From contig NZ_CP121647.1 of assembly GCF_029714305.1 (NCBI RefSeq), positions 6,344,501 to 6,408,500 on the forward strand: 64,000 nucleotides of DNA, given 5' to 3'. Positions 25,493-34,224 of this stretch are shown here, piece after piece. The stretch's first letter is position 1. Each line of letters starts with the position of its first letter. The notes under the pieces are model-generated. The model was given only the letters and a program-made list of their open reading frames with translations, was not told where the DNA came from and searched no databases. Made by a program: the position numbers and the translations under genes. The stretch is from Bradyrhizobium sp. CB3481 (GTDB lineage Bacteria > Pseudomonadota > Alphaproteobacteria > Rhizobiales > Xanthobacteraceae).

Positions 25493-27088
25493 TCAGGGGT
25501 TCAGCTTGATCACCACGCCTTCGTTAGGCCGGAGATGCATCGGGCCCTCGACCTTGTCTTGCTCACGGTCGAGATGGGTCGAGATCAGCGTGACGCCGCG
25601 GCCCTGCCATTCCCAGAGCCGCGGCTCGCCGCAGAGATTGAGACCGACCAGGATTTCGGATTTATCCAGGGTGCGCGCGAACCAGAAGATGTCGTTGTGC
25701 GCCCGCTGCGGCCGGTACTCGCCGTGCAGCAGACATGGCTCGCGGTCCCGTAAGGCGATCACCTCGCGGTAGAGATGCAGCAGCGAACGCTTCTCGCGGC
25801 GCTGCGCCTCAATGTTGCGCGAACGATCCTCGTCCAGGGGCAGCCAGGGCTCGACGGTCGTGAACCCACCCTGCCCGGTGTCGTCCCAACGCAGCGGCGC
25901 GCGCTCGGGATCGCGATTCAAGCCGAACCCCTTCACCAGTTTTTCAAAGGGATCGCGAATCCTGTCGGGCGGAATTTTTACCTGCTCCGCTCCGAACTCG
26001 TCGCCGGCAAACAGAAACGGCGTGCCGCGCAGCGTCATCAAGAGAATCGCGAGAATTCTTGATTGCGCTTCGCCGAGCTTGCTCGCCACCCGGTGCTTGT
26101 CATGGCCACCGATCACGAAGTCGGGCCAGCCACCGTCCGGGATCGCATTGTAATAGGCATCGATTGTCGCCTGCAGCGCGATTGCATTCCATTCCGTATC
26201 GAGCAGCGCGAAGTTCAGCGGCAGGTGCATGCGCGGCTTGTCGTTGCCGTAGAAATGGCCGATACGGTCGGTCTTGCCCTGCACCTCGCCGCAAAGCAGC
26301 CTTTCATCATACTCGTCCAGAACGCTTCGAATGAACTCGATGCAGCCCATCGCTTCGGGCCGGTCATCGGTGAAGACGGGCGCGTATTTTTGCGGCGGGG
26401 GCGTGTTGTCGTCGGCTTCAGGATCTCTGGGATTGTCGCGCAGCAGTTCGTCCTTGATCAGCACCGCGCTGGCGTCGACGCGAAAGCCGTCGACGCCGCG
26501 GTCAAGCCAGAAACGCATGACGTTGGCCATGGCCTGACGCACCTTCGCGTTACGCCAGTTCAGGTCCGGCTGGCTGGTCAGAAAGGAGTGATAATAGAAC
26601 TGCCGACGCGCCTCGCACCATTCCCAGCCGCTGCCGCCGAACCGGCTGAGCCAGTTATTCGGCGGTCCGCCGTTCGGGCCGGCTTCCGCCCATACGTACC
26701 AATCGGCCTTCCGATTGTTTCGCGACGTGCGGTTTTCTTGAAACCAGGCGTGCTGGTCGGAGGTGTGATTGGGGACGAAATCGAGGATGAGTCTGATGCC
26801 GGCCGCGTGCAGCGCGTCTCTGACGCGCTCAAAATCCTGCATCGTGCCACAGCGCGGATCGACGGCGCAAAAATCTGAGATGTCGTAGCCGAAGTCCTGA
26901 TCGGGGCTTTTGTAGATCGGCGTCAGCCAGACCGCGCCGACACCGAGCCATTTGAGATAATCGATCCGTTGCAAGAGGCCCGGAAGGTCGCCATAGCCGT
27001 CGCCATTACTGTCCTGAAACGAGATGGCGGCGATCTCATAGATGACGGCGCTTTGCCACCAGGCCGTCGACTTTTCCTTTGCACTCAC
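25493..27088 (-). CDS. GH13 alpha-glucosidase-family protein (second of a tandem pair)
   Basis: A roughly 531-residue GH13 (oligo-1,6-glucosidase/alpha-glucosidase type) enzyme. Catalytic nucleophile Asp is in GVDGFRVDAS, the acid/base Glu in LLCGEVQG and the third carboxylate in IGGHDKHR; the family normally has NHD here, so GHD is a slight departure. No signal peptide is visible, so it is cytoplasmic. The GTG at 27088 (then SAKEKSTAWWQSAVIYEI) is preferred; a TTG at 27115 is possible. It follows another GH13 gene by about 80 bases. It would hydrolyse or transfer alpha-glucosyl units, perhaps of trehalose or maltodextrin. Confidence 0.88.
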   Translation of the reverse strand: MSAKEKSTAWWQSAVIYEIAAISFQDSNGDGYGDLPGLLQRIDYLKWLGVGAVWLTPIYKSPDQDFGYDISDFCAVDPRCGTMQDFERVRDALHAAGIRLILDFVPNHTSDQHAWFQENRTSRNNRKADWYVWAEAGPNGGPPNNWLSRFGGSGWEWCEARRQFYYHSFLTSQPDLNWRNAKVRQAMANVMRFWLDRGVDGFRVDASAVLIKDELLRDNPRDPEADDNTPPPQKYAPVFTDDRPEAMGCIEFIRSVLDEYDERLLCGEVQGKTDRIGHFYGNDKPRMHLPLNFALLDTEWNAIALQATIDAYYNAIPDGGWPDFVIGGHDKHRVASKLGEAQSRILAILLMTLRGTPFLFAGDEFGAEQVKIPPDRIRDPFEKLVKGFGLNRDPERAPLRWDDTGQGGFTTVEPWLPLDEDRSRNIEAQRREKRSLLHLYREVIALRDREPCLLHGEYRPQRAHNDIFWFARTLDKSEILVGLNLCGEPRLWEWQGRGVTLISTHLDREQDKVEGPMHLRPNEGVVIKLNP

Positions 27089-27167
27089 GCGTGCGACTAA
27101 GCTCCCTCGGTTCAAGCGGAAAAATCCGCCTCAGCGAGGGCCAAACGTCCGCCAGATGTGCTGGTTC

Positions 27168-28766
27168 CTATCGGCTCGCCAGATCGATCACGAGTCCCTC
27201 GTCCCCGACGATCGTGACGATGCCGGGAACGCGTTCGCCGTCGCGCTCCGCCCGGGTCGAGACCAGGATTTTTGCGTGCGCCCCCTCTTCCAGCTTCAGC
27301 GCCTGCGGGCGGTCAGTCAGGTTGAGGACGATGAGCAGCCGCTCGTCATTGAGCTCGCGGTAATAGGCCAGCAGATCCTCGTCCACAGCATAAGGCCTGT
27401 AAGCACCGACCGACAGCGCAGGCGTTTCCTTGCGCAGGCGCAGCAGGCGGCGATAGAGATTGAGGATCGAGCGGGCATCCCCGCGCAATTCAGCTACGTT
27501 GTTCGATCGCCAATCGTTCGCCAGCGGCAGCCATGGCTCGGCCGCGGTGAAGCCGGCGTTTTCGCCGGCCTCCCATTGCATCGGCGTCCGGCAGCCGTCG
27601 CGGCCGACGCCGATGCCGGGGACATTGCGCTCAAAGGGATCCCGCACGCGCTCGCGGGAAATATCGACCTGGGGCATGCCGAGTTCGTCGCCATAATAGA
27701 TCGTCGGCGTCCCGCGCAAGGTCAGCAGCAGCATGGCCGCGACCGTGGCCTGGCGCGCGCCGACTCGGCCGGCAATGCGCGGACGGTCGTGATTGCCCAG
27801 CACCCAATTCGGCCAGCCACCCTCCGGCAACGAGCCCTCATATTCCGCGATCAGCGACTGGATGCACCTTGCGTCCCAGCGCACGTTGAGCAGCGCAAAG
27901 TTGAACGGCAGATGCACGCCGCCAAGATCCCTGCCGTAATAGGCGACGAGGCGCTCCACCGGCAGATAGATCTCGCCGATCAAGAGGCGGTTGGGAAACT
28001 CATCGATTGTCCGGCGCAGCGTGGCGATCACATCATGCACTTCGGGCAGGTCGGTGGTGTAGAGCGGGACCAGCGCTTCGTTCGGCGGCCTACCTGCGTG
28101 GTAGTCCGGGTTGAGCGGATTGTCGCGAAACTGCGCATCCTTGATCAGGTGCCAGATCACGTCAGCGCGGAAGCCGTCGACGCCCTTGCCCAGCCAGAAG
28201 CGCAGCACCTCGCGCATCGCTTCCACGACTTGCGGGTTGCGCCAGTTCAGGTCGGGCTGGGAATTCAGGAAGGCGTGGTAGTAATATTGCGCGGTCGTGG
28301 GATCGAACTCCCAGGCGCTGCCGCCAAACTCGGACAGCCAGTTGTTCGGCGGACCGCCGCCAGGAGCCGGATCACGCCAGATGTACCAGTCGCGCTTCGG
28401 GTTATTTCGCGAGCCGCGACTTTCGACGAACCACGCATGCTGGTCGGACGAATGGTTCGGGACGAAGTCGAGGATCACCTTGATCCCGCGCGCATGCGCC
28501 GCGGCAACCAGCCGGTCGAAATCCGATATCGTTCCGAAGATCGGGTCGATATCGATATAGTCGGCGATGTCGTAGCCGAAATCCTTCATCGGCGAACGGA
28601 AGATCGGTGAGATCCAGATCGCGTCGACGCCGAGATCGACGAGATAAGGCAGCCGTTCGGTGATGCCGTTGAGGTCGCCGATCCCATCGTCATCGCTGTC
28701 CTGAAAGGACCGCGGATAGATCTGGTAGATGACGGCGGATTCCCACCACGGCCTTGATCCATTCAT
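27168..28766 (-). CDS. GH13 alpha-glucosidase
   Basis: A 532-residue GH13 enzyme beginning MNGSRPWWESAVIYQIYPRS. It has all canonical catalytic residues: Asp in GVDGFRADVIWH, Glu in LLIGEIYLPVERL and Asp in LGNHDRPRI. The domain order (TIM barrel, then small C-terminal beta domain) and length match alpha-glucosidases/oligo-1,6-glucosidases. No signal peptide is seen. The frame continues upstream, but residues before the ATG at 28766 do not resemble the family. It is a paralog of the next gene and divergent from a small conserved-looking gene. Substrate is not determined. Confidence 0.92.
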   Translation of the reverse strand: MNGSRPWWESAVIYQIYPRSFQDSDDDGIGDLNGITERLPYLVDLGVDAIWISPIFRSPMKDFGYDIADYIDIDPIFGTISDFDRLVAAAHARGIKVILDFVPNHSSDQHAWFVESRGSRNNPKRDWYIWRDPAPGGGPPNNWLSEFGGSAWEFDPTTAQYYYHAFLNSQPDLNWRNPQVVEAMREVLRFWLGKGVDGFRADVIWHLIKDAQFRDNPLNPDYHAGRPPNEALVPLYTTDLPEVHDVIATLRRTIDEFPNRLLIGEIYLPVERLVAYYGRDLGGVHLPFNFALLNVRWDARCIQSLIAEYEGSLPEGGWPNWVLGNHDRPRIAGRVGARQATVAAMLLLTLRGTPTIYYGDELGMPQVDISRERVRDPFERNVPGIGVGRDGCRTPMQWEAGENAGFTAAEPWLPLANDWRSNNVAELRGDARSILNLYRRLLRLRKETPALSVGAYRPYAVDEDLLAYYRELNDERLLIVLNLTDRPQALKLEEGAHAKILVSTRAERDGERVPGIVTIVGDEGLVIDLASR

Positions 28767-28870
28767 GCCGTCAACAATTCGCTGGGCAGGCCGCGGTTCC
28801 GGAGGCGGTGGGAGATCCGGGCGATCGGGAACCTTCGCGTAACTCGGACGTAGAGCCGACGGAGGATCAC

Positions 28871-29062
28871 ATGACGGATGACAAAAGCTTCGCACCGCTG
28901 CTCGGCGATGCAGCCATCGCCATCTGGGGCGACATGCCCCGCGACATCCAGGAGGCGCTGTTCGAAACCGCGATGAAAGCGCGCCCGGAACTGCGCCACG
29001 ATCTCGCCGTGCTCCTGCACGAGCGCCACCCAAGGACGCTACACCCTGCCAAGCCTGTTTGA
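28871..29062 (+). CDS. Small acidic-helical protein of unknown function (63 aa)
   Basis: The protein MTDDKSFAPLLGDAAIAIWG... is predicted mostly helical, with no signal or membrane segment. An excellent GGAGGATCAC ribosome site precedes the ATG at 28871, which is the main evidence that it is real. The middle (DMPRDIQEALFETAMKARPE) looks like a short amphipathic helix pair. It is divergent from the glucosidase genes and followed by two intergenic repeats. I do not recognise the family; no function is proposed. Confidence 0.62.
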   Translation: MTDDKSFAPLLGDAAIAIWGDMPRDIQEALFETAMKARPELRHDLAVLLHERHPRTLHPAKPV

Positions 29063-29091
29063 AAAAGGATACAGCGAGCCGCGTCATCTAA

Positions 29092-29185
29092 CCCTCATGG
29101 TGAGGAGCGCGTCTTCGCGCGTCTCACCATGAGGCCCGCGGCTCATCCTTCGAGACGCCGCTCCGCGGCTCCTCAGGATGAGGGG
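29092..29185. repeat. Inverted intergenic repeat (CCCTCATGGTGAGGAG family)
   Basis: CCCTCATGGTGAGGAGCGCG and CGGCTCCTCAGGATGAGGGG are imperfect inverted ends with internal TCTTCGCGCGTCTC and GAGACGCC. This is the same family as 20942-21052. Confidence 0.75.
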
Positions 29186-29211
29186 AGAGATTGCGCGCTC
29201 CGCTATATCCA

Positions 29212-29290
29212 CGTCATTGCGAGCGCGGCGAAGCAATCCATCTATCTCCGAGCCGAGACGTGGATTGCTTCGCTGCGCTCGCAATGACGG
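29212..29290. repeat. Inverted intergenic repeat (CGTCATTGCGAGCG family)
   Basis: CGTCATTGCGAGCGCGGCGA and TCGCTGCGCTCGCAATGACG are near-perfect inverted ends. It lies between convergent genes 28871-29062 and 29332-30015 and is the clean form of the element at 22812-22926. Confidence 0.8.
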
Positions 29291-29331
29291 AGCTGGATAG
29301 ATTCACAGACTCTCAGGATGAGGAGTTGAAG

Positions 29332-30015
29332 CTATTCCCCAAACGCGACATCCGCGATCACGGGAAGATGGTCCGAATAGGCGCACGCCTTGCGATCGGT
29401 CCAGGCCGAGCGGATGGTGAGATCGCGCGAGGCATAGACGCGGTCGAGCCGCATCATCGGCAATCGCGACGGAAACGTCCGTAGCCGCGTGCGCACCGGG
29501 CAAATCCGCGCCAGCACGCCGCGCACCGATTTCACCCAGAACCAGTCGTTGAAATCGCCGAGCACCAGCGTTCGCGTCGGTTGCACCAGTTCGGCCAAGG
29601 CATGCGCCTGGGCGTGCCGCTCATGGATGCTCAGGCCAAGATGGGTGGCGATCACGGTGACCTCGCCCTGGTCCGCCAGGATGCGCGCGGCGATCGCCCG
29701 GCGCGGCTCGCGCTCCTGATAGGAGACATCGGAAATGTGCGGCGGCGCGGCGAACGGCCAGCGGCTGAGCAGCACCTGGCCGTAGTCGCCATCCTCGGTG
29801 ACGATCGTCCGCGCATCGACGCTATGGCCGGCGATGGCTTTGGCCAGGAGGGCGAAGGGGTCGTCAGTCCTGCCGCGCGAATCGACCTCCTGCAGCGCCG
29901 CGATATCGGGAGACCAGCGGCGAATGATCGAGCACACGCCCTCCACGTCGAACTTCGGATTGAGGTGGAAGATGCCGTGCACGTTCCACGTCATGATGCG
30001 CAACGTGTTCGTCAC
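29332..30015 (-). CDS. Endonuclease/exonuclease/phosphatase-fold hydrolase
   Basis: A 227-residue EEP-superfamily protein. The metal/catalytic motifs are LRIMTWNVHGIFH at the N-terminus, DIAALQEVDSRG with the metal Glu, ATHLGLS, LGDFNDWF with the catalytic Asp-Asn pair, and the C-terminal YSDHLPVIADV with Asp-His. The GTG start overlaps the stop of the phospholipase D-VTT gene (GTGA), so the two are translationally coupled. This pairing recurs in membrane-lipid modifying loci and suggests a phosphodiesterase acting on a phospholipid or related phosphoester rather than on DNA; that is inference. Confidence 0.85.
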   Translation of the reverse strand: MTNTLRIMTWNVHGIFHLNPKFDVEGVCSIIRRWSPDIAALQEVDSRGRTDDPFALLAKAIAGHSVDARTIVTEDGDYGQVLLSRWPFAAPPHISDVSYQEREPRRAIAARILADQGEVTVIATHLGLSIHERHAQAHALAELVQPTRTLVLGDFNDWFWVKSVRGVLARICPVRTRLRTFPSRLPMMRLDRVYASRDLTIRSAWTDRKACAYSDHLPVIADVAFGE

Positions 30016-32132
30016 GTGCGTCGTCCCGCCCACCAGGTGACCAGGAACTGCACGCCGAGGCACAGCGCGATCCAGGCGAGGATCGCCAGCGCGAGCAGCA
30101 ATGCGTTGCTCCACGAGGCGTTTCGCGCGAGATCGGCGATCTGCGCGCCGAGCGCCGCCATCACTGCAATGCCCGGCGCCATGCCGAGCACCGTGCCGAG
30201 CATGAAATCGCGCAGGCTCAATTTGCTGGCGCCCGCCACCACGTTCACGATCGAGAACGGGGCAATCGGCACCATCCGGATCATGGCAACCGCAACGACG
30301 CCCTTGCCGATGATGCGGCTCTGCACCCGGCCCGCCCGCCGCCCGAGCAGCCGCTGCAGCCGCGCCTGGCCGAGCGCGCGGCCGATTGCAAACAACGTAA
30401 GCGCGCTAAGCAGCACGCCGGCGCCGGCGCTGAAGAACCCCATCCAGGGCCCCAGCGCCGCCGCCGTCGCGGCAATCAGCACCAGCACCGGAAACACGAC
30501 CAGCCCGCCGAGGACAAAGGCGGCGACCGCAAACAGCGGCGCGAACTGCGTGCGCGCGGGCTGAGAAATGACCGAGGAGACGAAGCCGATATCGGTGAAG
30601 TCATGCAGCGACGTATACTGCCAGGCCAGCGCAAGGCCGCCGAGCGCCGCGGCCAAACCGCCTACCGCCAAAATCGTCCTTGGCGTCCACATCCGCGTGG
30701 CGGCGCGGTCGAGATGCAGCGGCTCACGGGGATCGGCGACCGGCTGCACCATGGCCGCCATGCCGCCCGCAGTCGCGGCCGGATCGATCGGCCGTAGCGC
30801 TTTCGCCGCCTCGCCCTCCGCCCGGGGGTCGAGATATCCGAACAGATCGGCCTCGTTGCTTTCGATCTCCCGTTCACCGACGCCGCAGAAATGCCCGATC
30901 AGCTGCCGCCGAAGCCGCGCGATAAATTTCTGCTGCGTCTCGGACGTTGCCTCGAAGGCGAGATCGCATTCGGTGTCCGCGCCCATCGAGCGGTTGTTGA
31001 GGTTGGCCGAGCCGACGCGGAGAATACGGTCGTCGACGATCATCACCTTGCTGTGCACCATGACAGCAGCATCCGCCTCGTCATCCCGCACCGCCGGATA
31101 GAGAAAGCGGACCCGGTCCATGACGCCGGCGGCCACGAACTGGCCAATGAATCCGCCGCGGCCGCTCTGCATCGCCTGCGATTCGAACCAGGACGAATGC
31201 AGTTTTGGCGTCACGATCAGGACGCGAAGCTGCGGCACCTCAACCATCCGCCGTGCCAGCAGGCGCGCGATGTCGGTGGCGCTGGTGAACTGGTTCTCGA
31301 TATAGATGAAACGGTCGGCCGCGTTGATCGAAGCCTCGAACAGCAGCGCGACCTCGTTTACGCCGGGCGTGCTGGCGGTTGCAATCTCGGTACGAGCGAT
31401 CCCGGCCGTCATGCCGCGGCACTGCACCGGCACCGAGGCCGGCCAGCGCTCGTCTGTCACCGCCGCCGATGTCTCGACCGTGCAGCCCGCCGCTCGCCAC
31501 CGGCTCTCCGCAATTTGCGTTATGCTGGCTGCTGCGTCGCCATCCACCATGCACTGCACGTCGTGAAACGGCGGATAGGGCTTGCCGTCGGGATCGATCC
31601 GCAGCGGATCATGAACCTCGTGCGCGCTGGTGTCCCAGCGCCGGATCGTGAGGTCGAGCCCGCCAACGAAGGCGAGCGCGCCGTCGATGACGACGATCTT
31701 CTGGTGCTGCGCGGAGCCGAGCGGCAGGCTGGAATCGAAGCAGAAGCGAAGCCGCTCCGATGCGCCCGCGGTGAATTTGGTGGCGGAATTCCATTCGCGC
31801 TCGGCGGCATAGAGCGCTGGGAAATTCCAGATCAGGATATTGATCCGCAGCTCTGGTTTGGCCAGCAGCAGCGCCTTGAGAAAGGCGCCGAGCTCTTCCG
31901 GGTAGCCGTCCTCGCCCTGCCCTGAGGGCCCGACGAACCGCGTCTGGCTGTGGATGTCCCAGCCGATGATGTAGACCTGCCGCCTGGCAAGCAGCAGGGC
32001 TTCGCGCAGAGCGGCGAAATAAGCGGCTGCGTCGTTGAGGATTGCCAGCCGCCCTGCCTTGCACCTTCTCCAGACGGTTTTACCCGGAATGAGGATGGAT
32101 GAGCTTTGCAGCAGGCGACACCTCGGCAACAC
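30012..32132 (-). CDS. Phospholipase D-like protein fused to a VTT/DedA-type membrane domain
   Basis: About 706 residues. The N-terminal two-thirds carry two HKD motifs: HQKIVVIDGALAFVGG and HSKVMIVDDRILRVGSANLN, as in cardiolipin synthases and phospholipases D. The last 230 residues are membrane segments with a VTT (SNARE-associated/DedA) core, PVLVLIAATAAALGPWMGFF and MIRMVPIAPFSIVNVVAGAS. It probably makes or remodels phospholipid at the inner membrane. The start is uncertain: the frame is open further upstream and lacks an ATG near the natural domain start (PGKTVWRRCKAGR); I used the GTG at 32132. The EEP gene is coupled downstream. Confidence 0.85.
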   Translation of the reverse strand: MLPRCRLLQSSSILIPGKTVWRRCKAGRLAILNDAAAYFAALREALLLARRQVYIIGWDIHSQTRFVGPSGQGEDGYPEELGAFLKALLLAKPELRINILIWNFPALYAAEREWNSATKFTAGASERLRFCFDSSLPLGSAQHQKIVVIDGALAFVGGLDLTIRRWDTSAHEVHDPLRIDPDGKPYPPFHDVQCMVDGDAAASITQIAESRWRAAGCTVETSAAVTDERWPASVPVQCRGMTAGIARTEIATASTPGVNEVALLFEASINAADRFIYIENQFTSATDIARLLARRMVEVPQLRVLIVTPKLHSSWFESQAMQSGRGGFIGQFVAAGVMDRVRFLYPAVRDDEADAAVMVHSKVMIVDDRILRVGSANLNNRSMGADTECDLAFEATSETQQKFIARLRRQLIGHFCGVGEREIESNEADLFGYLDPRAEGEAAKALRPIDPAATAGGMAAMVQPVADPREPLHLDRAATRMWTPRTILAVGGLAAALGGLALAWQYTSLHDFTDIGFVSSVISQPARTQFAPLFAVAAFVLGGLVVFPVLVLIAATAAALGPWMGFFSAGAGVLLSALTLFAIGRALGQARLQRLLGRRAGRVQSRIIGKGVVAVAMIRMVPIAPFSIVNVVAGASKLSLRDFMLGTVLGMAPGIAVMAALGAQIADLARNASWSNALLLALAILAWIALCLGVQFLVTWWAGRRT

Positions 32133-32310
32133 GAAGAAGCAGATAGCGGGCACAGAGTGCCTCGCCCGAGGAGCAACGTTCCGCCAGCAGGTTTGGTTCC
32201 ACCTTCCCGGAACCGAGCGGCTCAGGTGGGAACTGGAGGTGTCGGACCGCCGCTGTGCGGCACAAAACCTAAGAACCGGAGCGTCATGGGTTGGTGCGAG
32301 CGGATTCGCG

Positions 32311-32562
32311 TCATTCCTCGTCAATGGTTTCGATGTAAGTGCTGTGCAGCGACGTCGCCGATTTGAATCCGTCAAACATGATGCGGAACGTGCTGCGGTA
32401 GTGGCCGATGCCGATGATGACCCCTTCCCGCCCGGCCAGGTTTGGGCACCGTATCGCGCCGAGCGCGCTCATTCTGATCCGGATACGTCCCGGCAGCGCA
32501 GGCTGGTCCGGCAACTCATTTTCCGATCTGCTGCCCGGCCCCAAGGTTTTTTCGGGATTCAT
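32311..32562 (-). CDS. Small protein with an SH3/KOW-like segment, unknown function (83 aa)
   Basis: The protein starts MNPEKTLGPGSRSENELPDQ and has a GxxRCPNLAGREGVIIGIGH segment followed by FRIMFDGFKSATSLHSTYIE, which looks like a small beta-barrel of the KOW or SH3 kind. GGAGG lies nine bases upstream of the ATG at 32562, supporting translation. It sits at the downstream end of the secretion locus, 60 bases after the acetyltransferase-TPR gene, and may belong to that operon. No function can be assigned. Confidence 0.65.
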   Translation of the reverse strand: MNPEKTLGPGSRSENELPDQPALPGRIRIRMSALGAIRCPNLAGREGVIIGIGHYRSTFRIMFDGFKSATSLHSTYIETIDEE

Positions 32563-32622
32563 CGAGCGTGCCCTCCTTTCCTCGGCACGCGCCACCCACG
32601 CGGGATCACTCCGACAGCGAGT

Positions 32623-34185
32623 CTATGCCGAAATCACCTGTTCGCGGGCAGCTTGCCGGTCCGGCATGCTCCGCCAATCGCGCCACTTCCTCACCGACGC
32701 TCCGTTTGCAGGTTCGACGGCGGCCAGGAGCGCGGCATTGACTTCCGCCATCCGCCCCAGCTTCACCATGCATCGGGCCGCCGCGACAAACGCATCGGGC
32801 GAATCCGGCTGGAGCCGCATGACCTCCAGATGGTGGCGCAGCGCCTCTTCATGCTGATCGAGGCGTTCGCAGATCTGGCCGAGGCACTGCCACGCTTTGG
32901 GTGCGTCGGGGCGCACCGTCGTCAAGGTGCGGAACGCCCGCTTGGCACCGGCCAGATCAGGTTTCGCCGCCAGCAACTGGCCGAGCCGGTGCAGCGCATC
33001 GGCGTGCTTCGGCTGAACCTCCAGAATTCGCCGGTAGCCGACTTCCGCATCGCCAACCCTTCCCTTGCGGTGAAGTTCGGTCGCCTGCGCGAGCAGATCG
33101 GAGATGCAGCGGGGGTCGATCCGGCCGCCGAGATTTCTGCCGGTCCGGGTCTCAAGAAGGATGGAGTATATCCTCCGCTCGTTGCAGCCGAACGAATATT
33201 TGTATGGTTCGTCGCCGCGTAGGAAATCGTATTCGACAAACCCCCGCCCGATGGCGTCACGAATGCTGTAGGCATGCAGCAGCACGCCGGCCGGCGGCCC
33301 CTCGAACGTTTCGTCGCGCCCGGTCATGTAGAACGAGAATGTCCGCTTGCGCGGCTCCATCAGCGTGGCCAGCGCCGCGACCGCCCGGTCGCCATGCCAG
33401 AAGGTCGGCAGATACACCAGACCGGCTTGGAAGCTGCGTGTCAGCATGCTGCGGTTGGATCGGACCAGGCTGTCGGTCCGATCTCCCTTGCGCGGACGCC
33501 ACTTGGTCTCCCAAAACCCGAGCAAGGTCTCGAGATCCCGCTCGAACGTCTCGGGCGTAGCAACAGTCATGTGGTACTCGCTCGACGCTTCGACCTGCTT
33601 CAGCAGACGTCGAGTTTTCTGCCGCGTATTCGCGCTGAGCTGGTCCAGATAGCCATTCCAGTCCTTTGGAAGCGTGACATAGGGGCAGCGACTGTTATCG
33701 ATGTTGTCGATCTTGATAACCTTATTGACGGTCGTCGAATGGAATCCTGCCTTCGGAAAGCAGGCCGTCAGCAGCCGCCAGCGCCGCTCAGACGTCCTGA
33801 TATTATCGAGATGGAATCGCGCCCAATTCATCTGTTTAATGGCGCGGGCAAAGGCCGGAATAGCCCTGTTGTCCGCCTCCGGCCGGCAGACGATGCCGGT
33901 ATAATCGGCGGCAAAACTTCCCGCCATCCGGAGATTGCCGAGGACTTCGGACTTCTCGAACGTGGTTTGCAGCCGCAGCGGAAAGAAAGCGACGTAAGGC
34001 AGCTCGGCAGCGTCGCGCTCTTTCGCCGCCAGGATAAACCAGGGTCCCGGGATGCTGGACAGCCAGCCGCTCAGCCATTTCCATGACAGGAATATCTGGG
34101 CGTCGTCATCCGCATCGTAGACGGCGTTCCAGTCATCCTCGAGCCTGGCGAGCTGCGGCAAGTTTTCGATGATGTCGATATGCAC
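32623..34185 (-). CDS. Acetyltransferase (CelD/FemX-like GNAT) fused to TPR repeats
   Basis: About 520 residues. Residues 10-360 match the GNAT-type CelD/BioF2 acetyltransferase family (FLSWKWLSGWLSSIP; NTRQKTRRLLKQVE; AALATLMEPRKRTFSFYMTG; FVEYDFLRGDEPYKYSFG). From about 385 to 490 there are three to four TPR units (AEVGYRRILEVQPKHADALH; AKRAFRTLTTVRPDAPKAWQ; ALRHHLEVMRLQPDSPDAFV). The GTG at 34185 has GGAAAGG eight bases upstream; GTG 34194 overlaps it. It is next to the HlyD-type adaptor, so it may modify the secreted proteins or a surface glycan. The fusion itself is unusual. Confidence 0.82.
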   Translation of the reverse strand: MHIDIIENLPQLARLEDDWNAVYDADDDAQIFLSWKWLSGWLSSIPGPWFILAAKERDAAELPYVAFFPLRLQTTFEKSEVLGNLRMAGSFAADYTGIVCRPEADNRAIPAFARAIKQMNWARFHLDNIRTSERRWRLLTACFPKAGFHSTTVNKVIKIDNIDNSRCPYVTLPKDWNGYLDQLSANTRQKTRRLLKQVEASSEYHMTVATPETFERDLETLLGFWETKWRPRKGDRTDSLVRSNRSMLTRSFQAGLVYLPTFWHGDRAVAALATLMEPRKRTFSFYMTGRDETFEGPPAGVLLHAYSIRDAIGRGFVEYDFLRGDEPYKYSFGCNERRIYSILLETRTGRNLGGRIDPRCISDLLAQATELHRKGRVGDAEVGYRRILEVQPKHADALHRLGQLLAAKPDLAGAKRAFRTLTTVRPDAPKAWQCLGQICERLDQHEEALRHHLEVMRLQPDSPDAFVAAARCMVKLGRMAEVNAALLAAVEPANGASVRKWRDWRSMPDRQAAREQVISA

Positions 34186-34224
34186 GTCGGTCACCTTTCC
34201 AAGTCTGCGGGTTGACGGATCGGC

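Noticed and set aside
27042..28610. A 522-codon open frame on the plus strand
   Set aside because: It is antisense to the GH13 gene pair, which carry intact catalytic motifs; the mirrored frame has no family resemblance.
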